Assembly (NCBI GenBank): GCA_030597865.1
Contig: JAUVQZ010000187.1
Coordinates: 1-5,609 of the forward strand
Direction: 5' to 3'
Length of the DNA stretch: 5,609 bases
DNA from: Pseudomonadota bacterium
GTDB lineage: Bacteria > Desulfobacterota > Desulfobulbia > Desulfobulbales > SURF-16
Numbering within the stretch: position 1 is the stretch's first letter; every line of letters begins with the position of its first letter. Positions 1-5,379 of the stretch are shown here, piece after piece. The translations under genes were made by a program, and so were the position numbers. The notes below the pieces were generated by a model, which was given only the letters and a program-made list of their open reading frames with translations, was not told the DNA's origin and made no database searches.

Positions 1-42
1 CCCATGGTATTATCTTAGTCGGCCCCTTTCTCATGCCCCTCC

Positions 43-475
43 TTGTTCATGGCCGGCTTGGTAATTTTTACGTCTGGCAGGATCCTCGTTAGGTCACTTG
101 CCTGTTTCCGCACCTTGAATTTTATGGGTGACGGCGGGTGGGGGATTCCTTCATTAATCAAACATGTTGGGCTTCTTGTCATCTGTTGGCACCTTGCCCG
201 CCAGATTTATGCGGCCCATAGCCAGCTTGGTTTTGTCAGTCAGGAGATAGAGAAGGCCAAAAAACAGGCTGAGGTCGCCAGTAAAAATAAGGTGGATTTT
301 TGGGCCGCCATCGGCCATGAGGTTCGCCCCCTCCCTCCATGAATATCATTGTTGGCACCATCGGTCTCCTCATGGGTCTTTGGTTGAAATGCATGGTTGG
401 CCTAAGGCCGACCATGCCCTTTACCTGAAAAATCTTTTAGGCCTTGCCAGGGCATCGCGTTTTCCTGTACAATTT
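43..475 (+). pseudogene. Remnant of a membrane-bound sensor histidine kinase, frameshifted
   Basis: An open stretch of 99 codons (TTG at 43, ATG at 49, stop at 340-342) carries a hydrophobic segment at about residues 38-55. A charged, coiled-coil-like linker (SQEIEKAKKQAEVASKNK) follows, and then WAAIGHEVRP, which matches the HisKA H-box of hybrid sensor kinases (typically FLANMSHEIRTP). The phospho-acceptor would be His92, codon 316-318. The frame is lost in the pyrimidine tract 328-338. The expected continuation appears in another frame from 339 (MNIIVGTIGLLMG, compare MNxIIGxxxLLL). A third frame from about 404 gives KADHALYLKNLL, which resembles the helix after the H-box (TPEQREYLETI). 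No ATPase domain follows. The limits are approximate and the start may lie outside the window. What is seen is the motif and the frame breaks; the identity is inferred. Sequencing error at the pyrimidine tract cannot be excluded, but the missing catalytic domain argues for real decay. Confidence 0.6.
391..417. repeat. Short strong hairpin inside the kinase remnant
   Basis: The arms 391-402 (GCATGGTTGGCC) and 406-417 (GGCCGACCATGC) pair over 12 bp with a single G-T wobble and a TAA loop. No T-tract follows, so it is not a convincing intrinsic terminator. It sits where the second frame change of the kinase remnant occurs. It may be a small palindromic insertion, but no second copy is visible in the window. 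Confidence 0.6.
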
Positions 476-548
476 TTTGTCCTTGGCCCCGGCTCCATGG
501 TGATGGGCCCCAATACCCTAATAAAATTTTATTTTCCCTGAAATAAAT

Positions 549-553
549 GGTGA
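549..553 (+). promoter_or_regulatory. Ribosome binding site that decides the SLOG gene start
   Basis: GGTGA lies six bases before the ATG at 560. The alternative GTG start at 554 directly abuts this motif and would have no usable spacing, so ATG 560 is preferred. Confidence 0.5.
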
Positions 554-559
554 GTGTCT

Positions 560-1114
560 ATGCTTGACAGAGCTAAATGTACGTTGTTTTCTGGTGGTCA
601 TCGTGGCGTGGAAAGCGCCTTTGGTGAAATGGCTGAAAAATGGGGGGTTGAAGAGGTGAATTACTCCTTCATGGGCCATAGGGTGGAGCGCAACTGCAAT
701 ATCCATAATCTTTCCGATGAAGAGCTGGGCCGTGGTGATATCTCCATGGAGCTGGCCTCCAAGATGATGAACCGCACCTATTACGAGAAGAGAAAGATCA
801 GGAAGGTGCTGCAGCTCATCTTCCACATGGTCAACTCCGGCCACCAGGTCTTTGCGGTGGGGACCATCATGGCGGATGACACGGTCAAGGGTGGTACGGG
901 CTGGGCCGTGGAGCTGGCCAAGCTTTTTCACCGGCCGGTGTCGGTTTTTGATCAGCACAGGGGGGAGTGGTTCACCTGGCAGGGGGGACAGTGGCAGGCG
1001 GATCGCCCCCAGATAAGCCATGAGACCTTCTGCGCCTCGGGTACGCGGGATCTGACGGATGAGGGCAGGCAGGCCATTGAGCAGTTGTTTGCCGATGCCT
1101 TTGGAACTCCGTAG
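560..1114 (+). CDS. SLOG/LOG-like Rossmann-fold protein, function unknown
   Basis: This is a 184-residue protein with no signal peptide or membrane segment, so it is expected in the cytoplasm. The N-terminus has a hydrophobic strand followed by FSGGHRGVES (residues 10-19). This matches the glycine-rich first loop of SLOG-superfamily proteins (DprA, LOG, YspA-like), which bind nucleotides or nucleotide-derived ligands. A second glycine-rich turn, KGGTGWAVELAK (110-121), precedes a strand with RPVSVFDQ (125-132), again as in that fold, where the second motif contacts a phosphate. The middle (about 40-95) is charged and helical (ERNCN, SDEEL, YYEKRKIRKV). The C-terminus has GTRDLTDEG before a last helix. 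ATG 560 is preferred over GTG 554 because of the GGTGA at 549-553. The gene has its own terminator downstream (1179-1206) and does not seem co-transcribed with the kinase remnant. The fold is assigned by motif only. The ligand and reaction cannot be told from the sequence, and no cytokinin-LOG PGGxGTxxE motif is present. Confidence 0.75.
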   Translation: MLDRAKCTLFSGGHRGVESAFGEMAEKWGVEEVNYSFMGHRVERNCNIHNLSDEELGRGDISMELASKMMNRTYYEKRKIRKVLQLIFHMVNSGHQVFAVGTIMADDTVKGGTGWAVELAKLFHRPVSVFDQHRGEWFTWQGGQWQADRPQISHETFCASGTRDLTDEGRQAIEQLFADAFGTP

Positions 1115-1121
1115 TTTTTTC

Positions 1122-1150
1122 TTGACAGCGCTGGTTGTTGACGGTATTGT
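1122..1150 (+). promoter_or_regulatory. Sigma70-like promoter, probable fusA promoter
   Basis: A perfect -35 TTGACA (1122-1127), a 17-base spacer and TATTGT (1145-1150, four of six -10 positions) lie just after a T-run (1115-1120). The start of transcription would be near 1157. No equally good promoter is visible between here and the fusA start, although TATAGT at 1241-1246 resembles a -10 without a -35. If it is used, the fusA leader is about 150 bases and includes both hairpins described next. Confidence 0.5.
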
Positions 1151-1178
1151 AGCGCGCTTTCCTATCCATACATGCGAT

Positions 1179-1206
1179 AATGGCCCCTTTTTGTGGGCCA
1201 TTTTTT
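1179..1206 (+). terminator. Intrinsic terminator 1 (between SLOG gene and fusA)
   Basis: A perfect 8-bp stem, AATGGCCC (1179-1186) with GGGCCATT (1195-1202), has an 8-base loop and runs into a T6 tract (1201-1206). It lies 65 bases after the SLOG gene stop and is a good classical terminator for that transcript. It is also downstream of the probable fusA promoter. Confidence 0.8.
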
Positions 1207-1210
1207 ATAC

Positions 1211-1241
1211 GGGCCGGGGATTCTTCCAGGCCCTTTTTTTT
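1211..1241 (+). terminator. Intrinsic terminator 2 / possible fusA attenuator
   Basis: GGGCC (1211-1215) pairs with GGCCC (1229-1233). The stem is extended past a G-A mismatch by GGGA (1217-1220) with TTCC (1224-1227), one of these pairs being G-T. A T8 tract follows immediately (1234-1241). It lies only four bases after the first terminator's T-tract and 69 bases before fusA. Confidence 0.65.
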
Positions 1242-1246
1242 ATAGT
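1231..1246 (+). repeat. 16-base direct repeat, copy 1 (before fusA)
   Basis: CCCTTTTTTTTATAGT is identical to 3468-3483 after fusA. The following bases are also alike: TACAAAAGC at 1250-1258 and TACAAAGC at 3485-3492. The two copies flank the fusA gene. Part of this copy is the 3' side of terminator 2. Confidence 0.75.
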
Positions 1247-1297
1247 CTCTACAAAAGCTGATTTGCCCCAGTCAGCCCAGTAATAACGGTATCACGA

Positions 1298-1303
1298 AGA
1301 GGA
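1298..1303 (+). promoter_or_regulatory. fusA ribosome binding site
   Basis: AGAGGA lies seven bases before the ATG at 1311 and is a good Shine-Dalgarno match. It fixes the start of EF-G at MLADLNKVRN, which agrees with the usual N-terminus of the family. Confidence 0.75.
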
Positions 1304-1310
1304 TGTACTC

Positions 1311-3407
1311 ATGCTAGCAGATCTCAACAAAGTCAGGAATATCGGCATCTCGGCCCATATTGATTCGGGTAAAACCACCCTTACCGAGCGTGTCTTGTTT
1401 TATACCGACCGTATCCATGCCATCCATGAGGTGCGTGGTAAAGACGGCGTCGGAGCCACCATGGACTCCATGGAGCTTGAAAAGGAGCGCGGTATCACCA
1501 TTCAGTCCGCTGCCACCTTCTGTAACTGGAAGGGTAATGATATCAACATCATCGATACCCCCGGTCACGTTGACTTCACCGTTGAGGTTGAGCGTGCCCT
1601 GCGTGTTCTTGACGGCGCCGTGCTGATCCTCTGTTCCGTTGGTGGTGTTCAGTCCCAGTCCATCACGGTTAACCGCCAGATGACGCGTTACAGCGTTCCC
1701 CGTGTGGTCTTTGTCAATAAGTGTGATCGTACCGGCGCCAACCCGGCCCGCGTCACCGAGCAGGTGCGCGACAAGCTGGGTCTCAATGCCATCCACATGC
1801 AGCTGCCCATGGGCCTTGAGGGCGCCATGGAAGGTGTCATTGATCTGGTGAGAATGAAGGCCCTCTATTTTGACGGCGACAATGGTGAGGATATCCGCGA
1901 GGAAGATATCCCGGCCCAGTACCAGGACGATGCCGAGGCCCTGCGTGAGGAGCTCCTTGATGCCGCCTCCATGTTTGACGATGACCTGATGGAGGCCATC
2001 CTCGAGGGTGAGCCCACCGAAGAAATGATCAAGCGTGCCGTCCGCAACGGCACCCTGGCCCTGGAATTCGTGCCTGTCTTCATTGGTACCGCTTTCAAGA
2101 ACAAGGGTGTCCAGCCCCTGCTTGACGGTGTCATTGATTACATGCCCACCCCCTTTGATGTAGAGAATATCGCCCTTGATCTTGATAATGAAGAGACCGA
2201 GGTGAAGGTGACCAACGATGTTGAGGATCCCCTCGTGGCCCTTGCCTTTAAACTGGAAGACGGTCGCTACGGTCAGCTTACCTATATCCGTGTTTATCAG
2301 GGTACCCTGAAGAAGGGTGACTTCATCTTTAATACCCGCAGCGGCAAGAAGGTCAAGGTCGGCCGTCTGGTGCGCATGCATTCCAATGAGATGGAGGAGA
2401 TCGATGATACCGGCGCCGGCGATATTGTTGCCCTTTTCGGTGTTGACTGCGCCTCCGGTGATACCTTTTGCGATAGCAAGGTCAATTATTCCATGACCTC
2501 CATGCATATTCCGGCCCCGGTTATCTCCCTGTCCATCAATCCGGTGGACAACAAGGCCCAGGTTAATATGTCCAAGGCCTTGAACCGTTTCACCAAGGAA
2601 GATCCCACCTTCAAGACCTTTGTTGATGATGAGACCAACGAGACCATCATCCAGGGTATGGGTGAGCTTCATCTTGAGGTATACATCGAGCGCATGAAGC
2701 GTGAGTACGAAGCCGAGGTTGAGGTGGGTGCGCCCCAGGTTGCTTACCGCGAGGCCATTACCCAGCGGGCCGAGTTTGATTACACCCATAAGAAGCAGTC
2801 TGGTGGTTCCGGACAGTTTGGCCGGGTTGCCGGTTATATGGAACCCATTGCCGAGGACGAGGAGTTTGAAGAGAACTACGAATTTGTTGATAAGATCGTT
2901 GGTGGTGTTATCCCCCGCGAGTTTATCTCCTCCTGTGACAAGGGCTTCAAGAAGAACATGGCCAAGGGTTCCCTGGCCGAGGCGCCCATCACCAAGGTTC
3001 GTTGCGTCATCAATGATGGTAGCTTCCATGCCGTTGACTCCTCAGATGTTGCCTTCCAGCTTGCTGCCCAGGGCGCCTTTCGCCAGGGTTATATGAAGGC
3101 TGGCCCGGTTCTGATGGAACCCATTATGAAGGTTGCCGTGGAAGGCCCCACTGAATTCCAGGGCGCCATCATGGGTAGTGTCAACCAGAGGCGCGGTATT
3201 ATCCAGGGTACCACCGAGGATGCCAACTACACCGTGGTTGAGGCCGAGGTTCCCCTCTCCGAGATGTTCGGGTATTCCACGGTGCTGCGCTCCCTGACCC
3301 AGGGTAAGGCGGAGTTTACCATGGAGTTTGCCGCCTACCGTGCCGTGCCCAAGGCCATTGGCGAAGAGGTAATGGCCGACATCGCCAAGAAAAAAGGTAA
3401 AAAGTAA
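1311..3407 (+). CDS. fusA: Elongation factor G, spdEFG1 / mitochondrial-EFG1-like
   Basis: This is a translational GTPase that drives translocation of tRNA and mRNA on the ribosome. The 698 residues are the normal EF-G length. The G domain (about 1-290) has the P-loop AHIDSGKT (15-22), switch I RGITI (60-64), DTPGH (82-86) and NKCD (136-139). Domain II runs from about 305 to 395, domain III from about 405 to 485 and domain IV from about 485 to 605. The domain IV tip sequence DGSFHAVDSS keeps the translocation-critical His. Domain V starts near GPVLMEPIMKV. Several signature stretches differ from canonical bacterial EF-G: HIDSGKTTLTERVL instead of HIDAGKTTTTERIL, RGKDGVGATMDSMELE instead of a GEVHDGAATMDWMEQE-type sequence, LCSVGGVQSQS, and MQLPMGLEG. 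These match mitochondrial EFG1 and the spdEFG1 group known in spirochaetes, planctomycetes and delta-proteobacteria. The gene stands alone, outside a str operon. The family call is certain; the subfamily call rests on remembered motifs. Confidence 0.97.
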   Translation: MLADLNKVRNIGISAHIDSGKTTLTERVLFYTDRIHAIHEVRGKDGVGATMDSMELEKERGITIQSAATFCNWKGNDINIIDTPGHVDFTVEVERALRVLDGAVLILCSVGGVQSQSITVNRQMTRYSVPRVVFVNKCDRTGANPARVTEQVRDKLGLNAIHMQLPMGLEGAMEGVIDLVRMKALYFDGDNGEDIREEDIPAQYQDDAEALREELLDAASMFDDDLMEAILEGEPTEEMIKRAVRNGTLALEFVPVFIGTAFKNKGVQPLLDGVIDYMPTPFDVENIALDLDNEETEVKVTNDVEDPLVALAFKLEDGRYGQLTYIRVYQGTLKKGDFIFNTRSGKKVKVGRLVRMHSNEMEEIDDTGAGDIVALFGVDCASGDTFCDSKVNYSMTSMHIPAPVISLSINPVDNKAQVNMSKALNRFTKEDPTFKTFVDDETNETIIQGMGELHLEVYIERMKREYEAEVEVGAPQVAYREAITQRAEFDYTHKKQSGGSGQFGRVAGYMEPIAEDEEFEENYEFVDKIVGGVIPREFISSCDKGFKKNMAKGSLAEAPITKVRCVINDGSFHAVDSSDVAFQLAAQGAFRQGYMKAGPVLMEPIMKVAVEGPTEFQGAIMGSVNQRRGIIQGTTEDANYTVVEAEVPLSEMFGYSTVLRSLTQGKAEFTMEFAAYRAVPKAIGEEVMADIAKKKGKK

Positions 3408-3467
3408 ATTAAGGCAGGGGTGAGCTTGGGACAGAGATCGGATAATCTGGTCATCAGCCTGACCCTC

Positions 3468-3483
3468 CCCTTTTTTTTATAGT
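3468..3483 (+). repeat. 16-base direct repeat, copy 2 (after fusA)
   Basis: This copy is identical to 1231-1246. Here the T8 tract (3471-3478) follows CCTGACCCTCCCC. GGGG at 3417-3420 could pair with CCCC at 3467-3470, enclosing an imperfect inner hairpin around 3430-3452, so the tract may still serve as an irregular fusA terminator. Confidence 0.7.
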
Positions 3484-3485
3484 GT

Positions 3486-3524
3486 ACAAAGCCCGACTTC
3501 AGGATTACTGTTGTTGGGCTTTGT
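3486..3524 (+). terminator. Hairpin after fusA, probable terminator
   Basis: ACAAAGCCCGAC (3486-3497) pairs with GTTGGGCTTTGT (3513-3524) over 12 bp with one G-T pair and a 15-base loop. The U-rich part is inside the stem (GGGCTTTGTTGATT), so termination strength is uncertain. Together with the T8 tract just upstream it probably ends the fusA transcript about 80-115 bases after the stop codon. Confidence 0.5.
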
Positions 3525-3552
3525 TGATTCAAGGCCTGGTGTTGTTCAACCT

Positions 3553-3560
3553 GGGAGGAA
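3553..3560 (+). promoter_or_regulatory. Strong ribosome binding site of the small membrane protein
   Basis: GGGAGGAA ends directly before GTG 3561 and leaves about five bases between GGAGG and ATG 3564. That spacing selects ATG 3564 as the start. It is the strongest Shine-Dalgarno sequence in the window. Confidence 0.75.
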
Positions 3561-3563
3561 GTG

Positions 3564-3854
3564 ATGTTGGAAATTGTCGACTATGCCCTGCAATACCCCC
3601 TTGTTCTTGCCGCCCTTGTCCTGCTCCTTCTTCTGCTGTGCTGGAAGAGTGAGGATGTCCGGGCCTGGGTTGTGCGCGTTGTTATTTTTCTGCTGGTCTT
3701 GGCGGCAATCTACCTTGTCTTTCAGAAGTTTAAGTATCTGCTGCCTTCGCCCCAGCAAGCACCGGCTATCCGTGATGATAGCCTTAGCCCTGAGGAGCAT
3801 GCCGGTAAAAAATATTATAAGGATCCGGCTGGGCTGCTCAAGGATATTAAGTAG
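3564..3854 (+). CDS. Small membrane protein with two transmembrane segments
   Basis: I do not recognise this 96-residue protein. It has two hydrophobic segments, about residues 10-27 (a leucine-rich run) and about 36-54, joined by a short charged turn (KSEDVR). They suggest a hairpin in the inner membrane. The remaining 40 residues are hydrophilic, starting QKFKYLLPSPQQAP and ending in a lysine-rich tail (KKYYKDPAGLLKDIK). The positive charge after the second segment and the short N-terminus leave the orientation open. The start is ATG 3564 because of the GGAGG five bases upstream. The next gene begins 52 bases downstream with no clear terminator between them, so this may be the first gene of a unit with the ATPase and hisA. 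No catalytic motif is visible. The strong ribosome binding site and clear membrane pattern argue that it is a real gene. Confidence 0.75.
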   Translation: MLEIVDYALQYPLVLAALVLLLLLLCWKSEDVRAWVVRVVIFLLVLAAIYLVFQKFKYLLPSPQQAPAIRDDSLSPEEHAGKKYYKDPAGLLKDIK

Positions 3855-3906
3855 CGCCGCTCCTTCTTCGGTAAAGCATCTTATTCCCCTGTAGTTTATC
3901 TCTGCT

Positions 3907-4572
3907 ATGAAACGTCAAGAACTCATTGATACAAACCCCCTACGGCTCCTCTCCCCACCTGATGGCGGCATGGTTGCCGGTCGTCATCTGGCCCTGATCA
4001 AGGGTGCTGCCGGCACAGGCAAGACCGCCATTTTGGTGCAGATCGCCCTGGACAAGATACTGCGCGGCGAGCATGTGGTCCATATAGGCATCGATGAACA
4101 GCTCAACAATATCAAGCTCTGGTATAGCCAGGTCTTTGCTGCCCTGGCCCGTCAGGTGAACCTCCGTGAGCCGGCCAAGGTCGAGGATGGCATTATGGCC
4201 CATCGCCTGCTCATGACCTTCATGGCCGAGAACTTCACAGCGCTGCGGCTGGCCCAGCGTCTTGACGGTTTAGGCATGCATCAGATTGCCCTGCCTGACT
4301 GTCTGGTGATTGACGGCCTTGCCGGTCAGGTGTCAAGGGATGCCCATATGCTCACCGAGCTTCGCAGCTATGCCAAGGAGCGTAATATCACCATCTGGCT
4401 CTCCTGTCTGGATGTCACTGCTGAGGCAGAGGGGGCGGCAGATACCGTTCTTGAGCTGACCACCTCATCGGACGGCCTGGCCACCCTGGCGGTTGTGAGG
4501 GATGATGCCGACTATGCCGAGGCTGGTGCCTTCATGACCCTTGATCCGCAGACCCTGACCCTTTGCCTCTAA
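3907..4572 (+). CDS. RecA/KaiC-fold P-loop ATPase, function unknown
   Basis: The protein has 221 residues and one ATPase core. The Walker A motif is GAAGTGKT (33-40), with Lys39 and Thr40 for ATP and magnesium. It is preceded by VAGRHLALIK, as in KaiC/RecA-like proteins where an LxxGG...L element leads into the P-loop. The strand VVHIGIDEQ (57-65) places Glu64 where KaiC/RecA proteins carry the catalytic glutamate. Walker B is CLVIDGL (132-138) with Asp136. A later strand, ITIWLSCLD (161-169), fits the sensor-1-type strand. A tract around 90-130 with several Met and Phe residues separates these parts. An in-frame TAG at 3892-3894 leaves ATG 3907 as the only reasonable start, yet no Shine-Dalgarno sequence is visible. 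The gene ends 12 bases before hisA, so co-expression is likely. It may be a regulatory or remodelling ATPase; the substrate is unknown. It is not full RecA, RadA or KaiC, being too short and lacking a second domain. Confidence 0.8.
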   Translation: MKRQELIDTNPLRLLSPPDGGMVAGRHLALIKGAAGTGKTAILVQIALDKILRGEHVVHIGIDEQLNNIKLWYSQVFAALARQVNLREPAKVEDGIMAHRLLMTFMAENFTALRLAQRLDGLGMHQIALPDCLVIDGLAGQVSRDAHMLTELRSYAKERNITIWLSCLDVTAEAEGAADTVLELTTSSDGLATLAVVRDDADYAEAGAFMTLDPQTLTLCL

Positions 4573-4584
4573 GACATCCCTGCC

Positions 4585-5379
4585 ATGAAATTTCGTCCCT
4601 GTATTGATCTCCATAATGGCTGTGTCAAACAGATTGTCGGTTCCACCCTCTCTGACACCTCGGCCACCAGCCTGCAGACAAACTTCGCCTCAAGCCATCC
4701 CTCCTCCTATTATGCCGAGATGTACAGGCGTGATGGCCTGACCGGTGGCCATGTCATCATGCTGGGCCCTGGCAATGTCGGGGCTGCCACAGAGGCCTTG
4801 ACCGCCTATCCCGGCGGGTTGCAGATCGGTGGCGGCATCACCACTGAAAACAGCGCCTCTTGGCTTAATAAGGGGGCAAGTGCCGTTATTGTCACCTCCT
4901 ATGTCTTTAAGGACGGCCTGGTCCATGAAGACCGCCTGCTTGGCCTGGCCCGGGAGGTGGGCAAGGAGCATCTTGTCCTTGATCTTTCCTGCCGGAAAAA
5001 GGGGGATGATTATTATATTGTCACCGACCGGTGGCAGAACTTCACCGAGGTCGTGGTCAACAGGGAGTCCCTGGACTACTTCAGCACCTTTTGTGGCGAA
5101 TTTTTGATCCATGCCGTGGATGTAGAGGGTAAATGCGCCGGTATTGAGGCAGAGCTTGCCAAAAAGCTGGGGACCTGGACATCTCTGCCCACCACCTATG
5201 CCGGCGGGGTGAAAAACCTGGCCGACATGGAGCAGATCCTCATCCTGGGCCAGGGAAAGCTTGATGCCACGGTGGGCAGCGCCCTGGATATCTTCGGGGG
5301 CTCCACCATGACCTATGATGAGGCAGTGGCCTTTCATAAAAAGCATAGTTTGCAGTCGGCAGTGGTCAGCCGGCAGTAA
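4585..5379 (+). CDS. hisA: Phosphoribosylformimino-AICAR-phosphate isomerase (HisA), eukaryotic type
   Basis: HisA converts ProFAR to PRFAR by an Amadori rearrangement in histidine biosynthesis, in the cytoplasm. The 264-residue protein has the (beta/alpha)8 pattern with the N-terminal catalytic Asp8 in CIDLHNG. The second acidic strand is LVLDLSCRK, Asp133. Phosphate-binding turns are GGGI (82-85), AGGV (206-209) and GSALDIFGG (231-239). Many stretches resemble yeast HIS6 rather than usual bacterial HisA: VKQIVGSTL, TNFASSHPSSYYAEMY, GGHVIMLGPGN, VIVTSYVF, DLSCRKK, EFLIHAVDVEG, and the GSALDIFGG end. This is the eukaryotic-type family, which is uncommon in bacteria as far as I know. It starts 12 bases after the ATPase gene and has no clear ribosome binding site, so translational coupling is plausible. 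The last ten residues (SLQSAVVSRQ) lie beyond the usual family end and are encoded by an inverted repeat. The function is likely retained because the key residues are present. Confidence 0.92.
   Translation: MKFRPCIDLHNGCVKQIVGSTLSDTSATSLQTNFASSHPSSYYAEMYRRDGLTGGHVIMLGPGNVGAATEALTAYPGGLQIGGGITTENSASWLNKGASAVIVTSYVFKDGLVHEDRLLGLAREVGKEHLVLDLSCRKKGDDYYIVTDRWQNFTEVVVNRESLDYFSTFCGEFLIHAVDVEGKCAGIEAELAKKLGTWTSLPTTYAGGVKNLADMEQILILGQGKLDATVGSALDIFGGSTMTYDEAVAFHKKHSLQSAVVSRQ

Noticed and set aside
317..541. 74-codon sense frame after the kinase H-box
   Set aside because: It is not a gene on its own. Its start lies in the H-box sequence in another frame, and only its middle resembles the kinase, so it is treated as part of the remnant.
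518..1201. Antisense open frame of 227 codons across the SLOG gene
   Set aside because: It covers a well-supported sense gene and runs through terminator 1; its low-complexity basic and hydrophobic composition looks like a shadow.
1115..1310. Known ribosomal-protein or metabolite riboswitch in the fusA leader
   Set aside because: No recognisable riboswitch core or T-box sequence is present in this stretch; only the promoter, the two hairpins and the ribosome binding site can be supported.
1314..3029. Antisense open frame of 571 codons across fusA
   Set aside because: It mirrors the coding strand of a clear EF-G. The translation is rich in G, L, H, I and D with no domain, as expected for a codon-bias shadow, and no promoter or ribosome binding site supports it.
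1311..3407. str operon context (rpsL-rpsG-fusA-tuf)
   Set aside because: The neighbours are a SLOG gene and a small membrane protein, each separated by terminators; no ribosomal protein or EF-Tu coding sequence is present.
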